From positions 620,001 to 684,000 of the forward strand of contig JBAIAA010000096.1 of NCBI GenBank assembly GCA_037893245.1: DNA of 64,000 nt, in the 5' to 3' direction. This DNA comes from Crossaster papposus (taxonomy: Eukaryota; Echinodermata; Asteroidea; Velatida; Solasteridae). A program made the position numbers and the translations under genes. Positions within the stretch are counted from its first letter, which is position 1, and every line of letters starts with the position of its first letter. Positions 1 to 12,900 of the stretch are shown here, piece by piece. Under the pieces are notes generated by a model. The model was not told the origin of the DNA and made no database searches. It saw only the letters and a program-made list of their open reading frames with translations.

Positions 1-169
1 AGTGCGTAATGATAATAACAAGGGCCATATCCACCACTATGACCCTCAAGGTGGCTTTCTCAAGTGCATTGCACAGGGTCTGTTCTGGCCCCGCGGAATT
101 ACATTCACATCAGATGGGCAGCTGGCAGTGGCTGACTACTACTCATTCAAGATGTATCACCAGGTGTGA
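1..169 (+). CDS. TRIM-NHL gene copy A, last exon only (partial)
   Basis: The frame starting at base 2 reads into a stop at 167-169 and matches the C-terminal end of the two further copies (ends at 41545 and 55046) almost residue for residue, including the motifs HIHHYDPQGGFLKCIAQGL and ITFTSDGQLAVAD. This is the final blade strand of an NHL-type beta-propeller. NHL domains of TRIM proteins bind RNA or protein partners while the N-terminal RING acts as a ubiquitin ligase. The rest of the gene lies upstream of the window. It is the first member of a tandem array. No frame break is visible in the part present, so whether copy A is functional cannot be judged. Confidence 0.85.
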   Translation, partial: VRNDNNKGHIHHYDPQGGFLKCIAQGLFWPRGITFTSDGQLAVADYYSFKMYHQV

Positions 170-1357
170 CGTGACATTGTAACCAGTCATGTCAGTTTCT
201 AATCACCAATGACATGCCAATAGTTCAGTTTACTGTTGTATATCATTCTACATTTGTACATTGTTTGGTCATTGTTAACTGAAACCGGAAACCAAGGGAA
301 TCCCTTACCAACAATCTATCACACACAAAATATAAAGCCCAATCGATATTTAACAAAATAGTGTTCTCTGAAACTCTTAACTTATTTTAAGAACCACACA
401 TTGTAATTTTTTTTCGATTTTTCTCATTATTTTGTTTTAAAACGCGGTACTTAACCATTTTGACATGCTTATGTAAGCAAAACATTATTAATTTTATAAA
501 TTACATTAATGGTGCAAGCCAGGGGCAGCCATCTTGACAATGCATTTTCACGAAGAGACAAACGTCACTGCCCCTTGATCGTGTACACAATGTAATGCAT
601 TTATGCATTTATCGCACAATCCTTTTAAAACAGACATAAACAAAATATATTGTACTGTTTAATATATCTAATACAGTTTTGTTGACGGGAAAATAACTCG
701 ACATCGCACGCTATCACTCAATTAATTGATAAAGTAACTACTAATATTAATTAACCCCTTTTATTAGTACACTTTATATTTGTTTAACCTTTCTAATGCC
801 TTTGGTATTATTAACCATGGTATTATAATTATTTGTCTTTACGAGTCTTCTCTCTAAACAACTTCCATATGCCTTCCCTCAAGGATCCACAATTGAACCT
901 CTTTTGTTCTCTATTTACATTAATTAATTTGTTTAACCCTTTGCACTCAGCACCGTGCTACATCTGACTTAAGTCCCTTAAAAGCTTCTGGGGGTCCAAA
1001 TATTCCCCCAAAATATAGCCCTATTTGTAAGCTTTCCAATGATACATAATTATATGGGATTTGTACACTGTAAATAATATTTGTATATACAAACTAGCAA
1101 CACGTACAAAATTAAATCGAGTTAAATCAAGTTAACGAGTTAAATCATCAAAATCATTTTCTTTGATTATGTTTGCTGGTGGCAGTACAATGTATTAGTC
1201 ATTATAACATCTATGTACTTGCATACATAGCTAATCTAGAACTATACTTTTGATATAGGTTTTCCCGGTCAGAGTTAATAGATTTGGCAGCCAAATTATG
1301 ACGAATCACTCATTTTCGCACGAATTTGGATGCACCTTTTAGATCAACATTTCAATT
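170..1357. repeat. 3' flank of copy A, part 1 (segmental duplication)
   Basis: This stretch aligns with the sequence after copy B (from 41546) and copy C (from 55047), for example the block around 681-735 that recurs near 42118 and 58092. It is AT-rich and has no gene. A LINE reverse-transcriptase relic lies inside it. A stretch of about 200 bp at 930-1140 is extra relative to copies B and C. Confidence 0.8.
865..1197 (+). pseudogene. LINE reverse-transcriptase relic (copy A)
   Basis: From 865 the plus frame reads PYAxPQGSTIxPLLFSIYI, the conserved VPQGS...GPLLF block of non-LTR reverse transcriptases. A second piece at about 1155-1197 reads MFAGGSTMY, a mutated form of the catalytic FADD box (the paralogous relics have FADG). 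The two pieces are separated by about 200 bp of insertion and no longer form a gene. The same relic sits at 42287-42412 and 58274-58400, so it predates the gene duplications. Confidence 0.7.
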
Positions 1358-1552
1358 GGCCATTTGCGTGTGGAATTTAAATAATATCTGGTACACTGAC
1401 TTGTTCATCAAGCTTTGCACAGTTTACATTTAAATTCTCCAGACCAAAGACACTGTTGCTATTGTGGAGGCAGTGATGTGTCGTCTTTGATGCAGTAAAC
1501 AGTAGAACGGTGAGTTGGGAGGGCGCCACCATGCGGCGGAGTCTGGTTATGC

Positions 1553-2522
1553 CATTCTCCCGCCTCCGTCGCTGGTCGGTTGCCTTCCGACTTCCAATTA
1601 CAGGTAAATTTCCTTCTTTTTTGCAAATTTGATTCAAATATATAAACTAAAAGACAATAAACCCGGTATAACAAGTATCATTTAGATTTATTCATTAGTC
1701 CATTAAAGCTCAGGATTATATGTATTTATCAGCAATTACAGTTCAGTTAAAGCATGGAGGCTCTTATTCCTCCATGGTTAAAGTTGTAAAGTTGTTGACA
1801 CTCACACTGTCATGGCGCCGTCCAAGGACCATGCCGTTTTGCTAGTACATGTACATGTGCATTTATGAACACGAGTCTGAGCTTTATTGTATGCGGAGAA
1901 TTGATCCCTGTAAGTTAATACAATCTGTGAAATAGGTATTTTACAGTACAGGTATCGGTATTAAGTCTAAGTTGATTGAGTAATGTGGGCATATTTTGAC
2001 GAATTAATGGTAATCCATAGTCTATAGTTTATGCTACAACAGCGCCCTCTATGTCATTGGTAGACTAGTCAAATATTGGCTTTGGCATAGTGTGTTAATT
2101 AACTTGCCAAGGTGTATTATTTGGTGCAAGTTGTCTGTGAGCTTTAATATAGATCTGATAATTCTTAAGGATTTTAAGACAAGATGATCAGGACAATCCC
2201 CTATGCTGTTTTGATTGGTAAAAACCCACTGTACTGCTGGATTATTGTTTAATACAGGTCTTACAGATACAGGTGTATGATTCAAAACAAAACGTTGCAA
2301 TTATTTGTACTAATTAAATATTTTGTGAAAGAGTTGCATTATTTCAGCCGAAGTATTCACTTTATTGGATAGATTTTGGTGAACACACACTACATGTATT
2401 TACTGTACTAATGATTTCATTTATTTTCTCTTTCCTCTCTACTTGTTAATTGTTTACTGTCAAATTTGATGCCTTTCTCCCGCCTCTGTCGCTGGTCGGT
2501 TGCCTTCCGACTTCCAATTACA
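1553..2522. repeat. 50-bp direct repeat pair inside the AATT element
   Basis: Near-identical copies lie at about 1553-1602 and 2474-2522, sharing cores such as GTCGCTGGTCGGTTGCCTTC with two or three differences. They bracket about 870 bp. This could be an internal duplication or the two ends of a nested insertion; no coding signal is seen between them. Confidence 0.65.
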
Positions 2523-2598
2523 GTACCGAATAAAAGAGTCAATCTGAACCCACTGATTTAGAGGTTTCAGTCATTCTGTAGCAGCTCCTCTATAATAA

Positions 2599-2618
2599 CC
2601 CCCCCCCCCCCCCCCCCC
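2599..2618. repeat. Homopolymer C tract (20 C)
   Basis: An uninterrupted run of 20 C in AT-rich surroundings. Similar runs of G or C lie at 2783-2800, 19272-19296, 47412-47440 and 61909-61931. Run length may be affected by sequencing. Confidence 0.8.
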
Positions 2619-2772
2619 TCCACAGTATATCACGTGATTCGGGGCAAGCCTTACACTAGCAACCCCTGGCTCTGTAATGGTCTGGTGTCTTTGTACCATC
2701 ATTCTCAACCATTGTGAACAATGTATTGGTGCTGAGCATTTGGTAACTATGCAAGAGTTTGCCCCAATCATG

Positions 2773-4395
2773 CGCGGATCCAGGGGGGGGGGGGGGGGGG
2801 CGCACCCGGCGCGCGCCCCCCCTAAAAAAATCTCGAGAAGATTGAGAAGATCTCGGCGTTGGGGCTTCGCGCCTCTAGACTTGAAGACAAGTCGTTAGAT
2901 AGTCGTGTTTATTCCGTAAATTTCAGTCGAAATTCATCGGCACGGCTGGTTTAAGACTAGTAACGTGCCGAGTTGCGACAGATCTAACGACTTGATCAAT
3001 ACGTTCTCGCACCGTTATTCATATATGCGTGCAGCGCAATACATATGCAATGTATTTCTGCGGTGAGATCCAATGGCGCGCTGCTATGCAAATGTTGACT
3101 CGTCCATTCCGTTACATGGGGAGTTCTTCTCAATACTTTGGGAACATGTTTCTAGATCTGGTGATGTTTAACGACCAACACACTCAGCTAGGTCAATTGC
3201 GTGTTGCAATAAAATATATCATTGTGATACACTTGATTTATTTGAGTTGTGTATGCTCTATTATTACCTTTGTAATGTTACACAATACAAATTACGAACC
3301 CTTGAAGTAATGAGAATGATCTACGTAAAAAAGAATAGTATCTAAACACCTCTTTTAACCGCATGTGTTGTACGAGATCTGTGAAGGTGGTTTAAAAACA
3401 CTGCCGGCGTACATGTACACACGTTCGTGCTATTAGCGCACGACCGAGAAAACGAATTTAATATCGCAGGAAACGAAGTTAATATCACAAAAACAATCCA
3501 GTTTGATGAGGAAGACTAAGTTAAACATAACTATAACACCCAAGAATTACATGTTTACGCCAAGTTTAATGCTAAATAGACCTATTTTGGGGAAAAGATA
3601 CAATGCAGTGCAAAGTCTATGGGAAATGTCGGACAAGTATTTTCAAGATTTTTACTTTTTTATTTCTTTATTTTTTTTTTTTTTTATTTTTTTTTGGGGA
3701 GGATAATTCCACATCATAACTTTATGCACAAACCATAGGAAAAGGCAAAACGACATTTTTTGAAATTGATGATTTAATTTTACATTCAGACAATAAAAAA
3801 GTGCCAGTTTTATGATAAAATTAAACAGAGAAAATGTCAGTGTGCTTCATGAAAATTCAATTGGCACATTCATTGGTTTGTTCGTGGGGTACTGTGTCAC
3901 TCTCGACGGTCTACGGTACGGTACGGTACGCATGCACGATACGAATTTCGCACGATACGAAGGCAACACTTCACGGCTTGCTATCCTATCATATCAATGT
4001 ACATGTACGCTCGACCTATCCAGTTTGTAGAGATCAGTGGTACCGGGTACCAGTACAATACGCAAAGCAGCGTAGAATACATGCTCTATAAGCTGCTCAT
4101 ACATTTTTATCCCCTCTGGAATCTGAACCAATCAGAGTGCTCGCATAGAATTCGCTAGCGATTGTCATAGGTTGTGTACAAAACTGAAAACGAATTGTCC
4201 AAGTCGGTAATTTAACTTCGAACTCTGCACATTGGGAACGAGGCAACCGCAACCTCCCCCGTGTACATACCGAGTGGACCGCTATTACCGACTTGGCACC
4301 AAGTCTATCGCGCCTCCTGCGCTCCCATATCTTCTCCCAATATATTATGTTGACAATTTTTGGCGCCCCCTCTAACCGAAATTCCTGGATCCGCC
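2773..4395. mobile_element. Possible nested element with GCGGATCCAGG ends
   Basis: The left side reads GCGCGGATCCAGG followed by a run of G and then a GC-rich stretch. The right side ends in the reverse complement, CCTGGATCCGCCCC, preceded by GGCGCCCCCTCTAACCG. Such GCGGATCCAGG-type termini are common in hAT-like and related short elements of marine animals (recollection, not a search). No clear target duplication was found, so the limits are approximate. No coding sequence is recognised. Confidence 0.45.
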
Positions 4396-4515
4396 CCATT
4401 GGGACGTGATATAGCAACAGTGTATTTGGTCTGGATAATTTAAAGTCAAACTGTGCCAAGCTGCGTGAACAAGTCAGTGTACCAGATATTATTTAAATTC
4501 CACACGCAAATGGTC

Positions 4516-5902
4516 AATTAACTAAATATATTGTTCGATTTCAATCTCGATGCATCCAACTGCATTTTGCAACGATTCAATTTGAGGCAAATTTGAGGCA
4601 TTAACATTTCACATTGGGGCATTCAAATTTGCTCGAGCTTCCAGTTGCGCCAGTTTGGCCATTCAAATTCACTATTAGGCAAGTATTTATGGAATATAAG
4701 GGAAGAAATTCGAAAACGGTTCAGTTCTTTAGAATTATATAGTGCCTTATTCCAAATTGATTAAGTAAATGAGAACTTCTCTAACCAAATTCTGCCACAA
4801 AGAAGCAGCAAAAAAAAAAACCAAATTGATATTTCCCGCTTGTTTAACACATCAAAAAGAAAAATCAGTTAGAAGAAAAAAATTAACACAGATTTCTATT
4901 AAATACACAAGATAAAAGAGCTAAAAGTAACAAGTAAAAACTTACAAAAACTATATGTATACGCGATAAAAAGCGGAGAAACCTATTGCCAAAGTTTATT
5001 GTTTGTATCTTGACTTTCACACATGTATAACTTATATTTGGAAAGCTATTTTTAAGAAAATAGTCACGAAAATCTATATTAAGTTACGATGATGATGTTA
5101 TTTTACACACAAAATGGATAAATGGTTTACTAAAACTGCTACGTTTAACACAAAATACGCGAGTGAAAATAATTTATTTGTTTAGATTTTCTTTTATTCT
5201 CTAAAAGAGTGATGTGTGGGTCATAATGTAGCAAGATCTAAGGTGTACACTGTTGAATAATGTTGTGGTGGCGATAGATGAAAAAAGGACCCGTTTTCAA
5301 TTATTGTTAATGCTGTACCCTTATATAGATTTTACATGAAAACTCACCTAGTAGCTTAATTAGTTCTCTAAAAGTATTGATATACATGTAGTTCCCTTTG
5401 GATTTTTTTTATAAAAGAGGCAAATAGACACAGATAGAGAAATAAATAGATATACTATATACTGTTTTTTTTTTTTTTTAGAGATTTTTTGAATTTCTGA
5501 ATGTAATCCTCTAGGTTTTAAAGTTATATGATTTGAAGGAAAATGTATGGGTTTGAAATATAGTTTTTATTTATAGTAAATATTGTGACGGATATCAATT
5601 TTTTAAGTTTTGCGTGAATAGATGCTGGGCCAAAAACCAAGAACCTTAATGCTGTTCCTTGACTTCGTTCAGACAAAACAGAGCAATTGATAGATGTTAG
5701 AGAATTATCAGGTTAGGAAACCAGACTAGTTGGCTGGCAACTGCATGCACAAATGTGTAACAGTATTGCCAAAAATTGAGGTGTAACTTAATTTAATAAA
5801 TTGGGGAAAGTGTTTGAAAATAGTCAGGTATTTCCAACCATTGCCGAAATCTCAATAATTCCTTTGAGATATATAGAGGGATGTGTGTATAGGGTATAGC
5901 GG
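4516..5902. repeat. 3' flank of copy A, part 2 (segmental duplication)
   Basis: Colinear with about 42576-44350 (copy B) and 58550-61890 (copy C), for example the blocks beginning near 5080, 5580 and 5830. No gene is visible. Similarity to the other copies stops near 5903, where the segment with the minus-strand repeat-protein gene begins. Confidence 0.75.
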
Positions 5903-6213
5903 GCAAAAACATTCAAGTTTCTTTAGTATATTACAAATATTTTTATTTATTCACAATTAACTATATACATGTACATGTATTCACATTTACAAATACAATA
6001 TTCCTTTAGCCTTTAATATTTTTTGGGTTTTTGGTGTTTTTAGTTTAGGAAACAAAGAAAAAAATCAACCGAATATATTACTCAAGTTGGATTACTTATC
6101 AATTAGACAATAACAAATGCTAATATATCGATACTTTTACTTCTGGATTAAACAAATCTCACAATTACTTTTACTTATTAATTAACGAAAATAATTAAGT
6201 AACTCAAAATACT
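5903..6213 (-). other. 3' flank of the minus-strand repeat-protein gene
   Basis: Absent from the flanks of copies B and C. On the minus strand it follows the stop codon at 6216-6214 and contains AATAAA (plus-strand TTTATT near 5945), so it probably is the 3' untranslated region and polyadenylation site. The exact edge of the inserted segment on this side could not be fixed. Confidence 0.45.
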
Positions 6214-6496
6214 CTAAAAGAGCTCTTGGTCCTCTTCATGATCATAAGCGGACGGGCTATTATGGAACGCCAAACGCGCCTTCAGTAGTTGGTTTTCATT
6301 TCTTTTCACAATTTCACCATTCCATTCTTCAATTTCATCAATCCATTCTTCAATTTCAGCTATTAAGCTATCGTCTCTTATGAGCTTTTGGTCATTTTCA
6401 TAAGAGGACGGGCTATCGATCGTCTCTTATGAGCTCTTGGTCCCCTTCATAAGTGGATGGGCTATCGTCTCTTATGAGCTCTTGGTCCCCTTCATA
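6214..6496 (-). pseudogene. 15-residue-repeat protein, C-terminal part (interrupted)
   Basis: The minus strand encodes repeats of the type YEGDQELIRDDSPSA followed by an acidic, Trp- and Glu-rich tail and a stop at 6216-6214. A 4-bp extra CGAT near 6418-6421 shifts the frame in the second repeat. The sequence begins at the TA (6495-6496) where the large transposon entered; the missing N-terminal part is at 16875-17119, and the tyrosine codon TAT is re-formed exactly when the two sides are joined. I do not recognise the protein family. Confidence 0.6.
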
Positions 6497-6600
6497 CTCT
6501 CTAAATTCCAAAGAGTGAAATAATCACTCGTTTTGCCGATTGAAAATATTTTCACTCTCATAGATTGAATTTATGAGTCAGTACGAGTGAAACAAATGAA
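6497..6600. repeat. Left subterminal repeats of the TA element
   Basis: Following the 15-bp end there are repeated, variably oriented copies of GAGTGAAA, TTCACTCT, CACTCG and GATTGAA. The same motif set is denser at the right end. Such clustered short motifs commonly bind the transposase. Confidence 0.6.
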
Positions 6601-6901
6601 AAGAATGGGGCGGGAGTGAGGATGAGATTGTTGTTCAATCTGTTTTAAAGATTGAAGTTGACTGTGCGTCATATCCAATAAGAGAAGTGTTTGGAATCAC
6701 GTGGTGATTATGCTTATTTCTTTGATCCAATAACACGCGCCCATTTGGATCACGTGGTGACGCTATCTTGTGGGCAGTACCCGGTACGGTACGGCCTGCA
6801 TGATGATTCGCGACAGGCGGTACGTATAGCGCATCTAGCGCAGGTCGGCTAGCTAGGCCAGGCGCGGCGATAGGCAGTACCTACGTACGTCGGCGCTAGA
6901 C

Positions 6902-9900
6902 ATGAACAATCTCCGGCAATTCCTTTCGACGAAAGGAATAGACGAAACTTCAATGTTGGCACTTGAACGTACGTAAACCTATATATAATCATGCATAATA
7001 CTTATGTTTTAACGATAGGATAATATATAGTTGTAGGATATAGTCCCTTATTTCTCCATGCTAGTCCTAGCCTACCCGCAATACCATACCGTACGGTAAC
7101 TAAATAATGATTGATATGTACATGTACGTTCGTGGTCATGGTGGTCATGTTCCCGGGTTGTTGTTTTTTTCTGAAGTTTTCAGTCCCCATTATTAAGGCC
7201 TATGCTATGCCTGGGCTAACTGATAGCAACCACACGGGGACGATTCGATTGCGCGTGTTTTTTTGGGGAACATGTCAACTCGTACGCGAACCAAATCGTA
7301 CACGGGGCAACTCGTACGCAGATAGGTCAACTCGTAACCAGGACAACTCGTATGCAGATTGGTCAACTCGTACGCAGAACAACTCGTACTCGTAGTCGTA
7401 CGCCAACCAATTAGTAGTAGTACGCCAGCCAACTCGTACGCGGCTGGTTTACGAGGTACGAGTGGCATTGATAAATTAAAAAGGCAAATACTCTAGCTGT
7501 TTAGGGCATCTACTGACTGACTAAGACAGTCTAACTCTAAGCCAAGGCGAATCTGTAGGATTTTTTGCATTCAACCTTTTTTGCATTATTAACGTCCTTG
7601 GCCTTGTTGTACACATTTTTATTTTTGTCAACAATTTTAATTCCATTTAAATGTAAGGATGTGCAAGTTGCATGAGATTCAGATCTGTTCAGTACGTCTC
7701 ATCTCTTTCGGTTTTTAAAAAAAAGCTTAAGACTTTTCTTTTTACAAAGGCATTCGACTAATATTTTAATATTTATTAATATTATACATCTTGCTTTTAA
7801 TTTCGTAATCATCGTTTGACATAACTTAATTGTTTTAATAATTAATATTTTTAGACGAATGTTTTCCTTTGATTAGTATTTTTAAGATACATGTAACAAA
7901 AAAGTATACGAGTTTGTTGAGGTTAGTTGATGTTGGTTAATATGATACAGAATAATAATAATATATGTGGTGACACGCAAACAGTCTACTGTGATTTTTG
8001 TGTATTGTTAATTTTGCCTCGCTTGGCGCGCCATACACCTTGTGTCAGAGGTCAACAGCTGGTAACAGCACCAGTACCAGCCACACTGTATATAATGTAC
8101 TGTACATAGCGTTTATGGTCATTAATTGACTGCACGTTTTACTCGATAGTTCAGAGAGTTTTTCTACACGTACAACAGCAATCATTATCGTTTTTCCATC
8201 AAAGTATTTAGCGGCCTTATTTGTTCCTACCATCACTGCAGAGCAGTAACATTCTGTAGTAAATTTACGCGATATCGGAGAGGTATTCTTATCAAGTAAT
8301 AAGGTTTTTACCACTTCAAAAATAGCGTGGAACTTTGTGTTTTGGAACCACGTGTTGTCACCGTACCTACAACTACGCACGTGAACTTTTGTACCGATCT
8401 TTTTCATTAAGTTCTCGTCTTTCGTCATCGTCATTATAGTTACTTTGTCCTCGAATTCGTAACCAACATTGTGAACATTACAAAACCTAACGGACTTCTA
8501 CAGGACCACATCATGTCAGTACTAATATGTCCTGATTGGGAATTCCAGCAGAACTCCCGGTGAACCATCACTTCAGTCTTTGCCTCGTGAGTCGTGTGAA
8601 CACTTTTAGTGTGGGTAAGTGATCATTCACCATCATCGCTCCCCACATTGGTGACCTCGACGTGATTACACCATGGAAGCAGAGCCTGAACCTAAACCGG
8701 ATACATCCAAAGGTGCTGATGTATCTACACCCCTTGCTGGAGTGACTTTGAAGTTGCCTCCATTTTGGCCCAATGACCCGGCGCTTTGGTTTGCACAAGT
8801 GGAAGCGCAGTTCCTCACCCGAAATATCACCCAACAACACACCAAGTTCGCATACGTGGTGGGTTCCTTGCAACCCGAATTCGCAACAGAAGTGAGAGAC
8901 ATCCTCATTGCTCCACCCCAGTATGATGCCTATGACACCCTAAAAACTGCCCTCATCCGTCGCACAACTGCTTCAGAACAGAAGCGACTCCACCAGCTTT
9001 TGATCTCAGAAGAGCTAGGTGACCGTAAACCTTCGCAACTTCTGAGACGGATGAAACAACTTCTCGGGGACAACACATTGGAAGACAACATACTCAAACA
9101 GTTGTTCCTGCAACGTTTACCGACGAACGTCCAATTGATCCTTGCTTCAACAACACCGACTGTCTCCATCGAACAACTTGCGGAGCTGGCCGACAAAATT
9201 GTAGAGGTCGCTGTGTCACCTATTGTTGGATCTACCTCAGCGACTACTTTACAAGGCGCTGCAGCCTCAACTGCAGTCGTGCCATTGCCCCAGTCGTCAG
9301 ACATACAACACCTACAAGCCCAGATTCAGCAGCTCACTCTACAGGTACGTCAAATGTCATCTCACATGGTCGGAGCAGCTTTCGGTAACAGTGATCGCGA
9401 GAGTCGCAACCGCAATCGCAGTCGCACCCGTAGTGGGAGCCGTAGACGTCCAGATCGTAGCTTTGATTTTAACCCCAACTCCTCAGACGAGTGTTGGTAC
9501 CACTGGCGCTACGGGGACAAGGCTAACAAGTGCAAAGAACCCTGTTCGTACAAAAACCGAAGGAAGCAGGAAAACGACAAAGCCAGCGGCTAGCGGCGAC
9601 GAGTCCTCCTGGCAAAGACACCAACAGTCGTCTCTTTTATGTCACCGATAAACAGTCAGGGAGGCGTTTTCTCATCGACACGGGCGCAGAGATAAGTGTT
9701 TTGCCACCCATGCCAAACGATCGCCGACACCCATCTAACCAATTCAACCTCCAGGCCGTCAACAAATCGCCCATAGCAACTTTTGGAGAACGTTCCATGA
9801 CACTTGACATTGGTTTACGGCGAACATACCGCTGGGTGTTTATAATCGCAGATTTGCCTACACCAATCATCGGTGCTGATTTTCTTAGACATTTTGGCTT

Positions 9901-12900
9901 GTGTGTTGATGTGAAGCATCATCGACTCATCGATACCATGACCAGCTTAAATGTACAAGGAATTTGCACATCGACCAATTCTCCCAGTCCCATGATCACC
10001 GTGCCTGACGATGCGTCCAGCTACAGTGCATTGCTGCGTCGATACGTGGACATCACACGGCCTTGTTTCAGTGAAACCGCTTTGAAACACAACGTCACGC
10101 ACCACATCCGCACGAGAGGACCACCTGTCGCATCTCGCCCTCGTCGCCTTGCATCTGAAAAGTTGACGGTAGCCAAGGCGGAGTTTGACCACATGCTTCA
10201 AATGGAGATCATCCGCACATCCGATAGTTGTTGGTCGTCTCCCTTACACATGGTGCCCAAGAAGTCTGGAGACTGGCGACCCTGTGGCGACTATCGCGCG
10301 TTGAACCGGAATACAGTGCCAGACCAGTATCCCATACCACACATCCACGACTTCGCCTCGACACTGCATGGAAAAACAGTTTTTTCCAAGATTGACTTGA
10401 TCAGAGCTTATCATCAGATCCCTGTCGAGCCAACCGACGTACTGAAAACAGCTGTGACAACCCCGTTCGGTTTGTTTGAGTTCACTCGCATGCCATTCGG
10501 CCTGAGAAACGCAGCGCAGACGTTCCAGCGCTTTATAGACCAGGTCATCCGAGGGCTGGATTTCGTGTACGCATACATTGATGACTTGCTAATAGCTAGC
10601 ACTAGTGCTGACGAGCACCATTCTCACCTACAGCAGTTGTTTTCGCGACTTCAAGAATATGGTGTGGTGATTAACCCAGCAAAGTGTCAGTTCGGCGCAA
10701 GTTCGCTTGAGTTCCTCGGACACAACGTCTCCGACCATGGCATTCGTCCACTAGCTACTAAGGTCAAGGCCATCCGGGAGCTTCCCCAGCCTAAGTCACT
10801 TCGAAAGCTCCGAGAATTTCTGGGACTGATCAACTTCTACAGGCGGTTCATTCCGCACTGTGCACGACTAGTTCAGCCACTCACTGACTTGCTAGCTGGC
10901 AAGCCCAAAAATGCCAAGGCACTACTAGAACTACCACCAGAAGCAACATCGGCTTTTACAGCGGTTAAGTCGGCCCTGGCAGAAGCAACACTGTTGGTGC
11001 ATCCTCACCCTGATGCCCCGTTGTGTTTAATGGTTGATGCATCTGATTTTGCTGTCGGTGGCGTGCTCCAGCAGATGATTTATGGAGACTGGCAGCCCAT
11101 GGCATTTTTCTCCAAGAGACTTCAACCAGCTGAGACAAAGTACAGTACATTTGGTCGAGAACTTCTAGCTGTATATCTTGCTATTCGCCACTTCCGCTAC
11201 GCCGTGGAAGGTAGGGAGTTCTTCGTCATGACCGACCACAAGCCATTGACACATTCGTTCAGCGCAAAAGCGGACAGGTACTCACCACGAGAAGTTCGAC
11301 ATCTGGACTACGTGTCACAATTTACCACCGACATCAGACATGTTAAGGGGACCGAGAATGAAGTTGCCGATGCCCTCTCGCGCATTAACATGACGTCACT
11401 ATCATCAACTACAGCCACCATTGATTTCGAATCAATGGCCAAGCAACAACTCACAGACGAGGACTACTTACAACACAAGAGTAGCTCAGTCCTACAGTTG
11501 AAGGACGTACCACTAGCCACCAGCGCCGGCACGATTGTATGCGATGTGACTACTGGTGTACCACGCCCATTCGTACCCAAGTCCTTTCGCCGTGCAGTTT
11601 TTGAATCGCTCCACTCAATGTCACACCCAGGCATACGAGCCACCTTGAAACTTGTCAGCACGCGTTTTGTGTGGCCAAACATGAACCAAGATGTCAGACA
11701 GTGGTCAAAAACTTGCCTCAAATGCCAGACTACCAAGATACATCGCCATAACGTGACACCGTTGGGTACTTTCGCTACTCCCGACGCCCGCTTCGACCAT
11801 GTCCACATCGATCTCGTCGGTCCTCTGCCGCCGTCTAATGGGTATACTTACCTTCTCACATGCATCGACAGGTTCACCAGATGGACAGAGGCGATCCCTA
11901 TAGTTGACATTACAGCAGAAACAGTGGCTAAGGCATTTGTCTGCAGGTGGATCGCCATGTTTGGAGCACCATCAACTATCACAACCGATCGTGGCCGTCA
12001 ATTCGAATCAGCATTATTCCACTCGTTAACAGTACTGCTAGGTAGCAAGCGAATTCGAACGACATCTTACCACCCCATTGCCAACGGTCTTGTTGAAAGA
12101 TTCCACCGTCAACTCAAGGTTTCTCTGAAAGCCCAAGACAATCCTCGGCAGTGGACTGAGGCTTTGCCACTGATCCTTCTCAGTTTTCGCACTGTCGTTA
12201 AAAGAGATCTCGGTTGTACTACGGCTGAACTGGTATTCGGGACTACACTGCGGCTTCCTGGACAGTTCGTGGCACCTCGTGAAGAGACTCAAGATTTGGA
12301 GCCAGGGAACTATGTGCATCGTCTGCAACGACTAATGCGAAACGTGAGACCCACCCCAACCAGGTTGCACCAACGTAAGGCGCAAATTCATAAAGACTTG
12401 GCGTCTTGTTCGCATGTTTTTGTACGTGTCGATCATGTGCAAAAACCCCTGCAGCCAGCGTACATTGGCCCATTCAAGGTCCTCGAGAGAACTGACAAGT
12501 ATTTCGTGCTCGACAAGAACGGCAAAAAAGACACCATCAGTTTGGACCGCTTAAAAGTCGCGTACTTCGACACTGACTCAACAGACAGTAGCAAACCAGT
12601 CGAAAGCTCGCGCCCAGTTTCCCAGACTGGTGACCAACTTAAGGAAAAGCTACCTCAGACACTAGCATCACCACCTCAGCAGCAACGTACAACACGTTCT
12701 GGCCGGCAAGTTCACTGGCCAACTAAATACCTCGCCTACGACTGCGGTTGAGCAATTATCGAGTTACACAGGCACATCGCCAGCTTCATTTCAATTTGCT
12801 TGCTAGGAGGGGGCTACTGTGGTGACACGCAAACAGTCTACTGTGATTTTTGTGTATTGTTAATTTTGCCTCGCTTGGCGCGCCATACACCTTGTGTCAG

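Larger units (their letters stand above)
1358..4515. mobile_element. 3.16-kb inverted-repeat element, AATT target duplication
   Basis: The first about 105 bp (from 1358) are the reverse complement of the last about 105 bp (to 4515) with few mismatches; the ends start GGCCATTTGCGTGTGG and GACCATTTGCGTGTGG. AATT flanks both sides (1354-1357 and 4516-4519). The matching sites after copies B (about 42575) and C (about 58547) have a single uninterrupted AATT, so they are empty sites. No credible protein is encoded. The TSD size and ends do not let me assign a superfamily. It contains a 50-bp direct repeat and at least one further nested inverted-repeat segment. Confidence 0.85.

Noticed and set aside
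4097-4459. 120-codon minus-strand frame
   Set aside because: Runs through the terminal repeats of two nested elements; no family resemblance.
8045-8434. 129-codon minus-strand frame in each gypsy LTR (also 12897-13286)
   Set aside because: Conserved only because the LTRs are copies of each other; no recognisable protein and antisense to the element.
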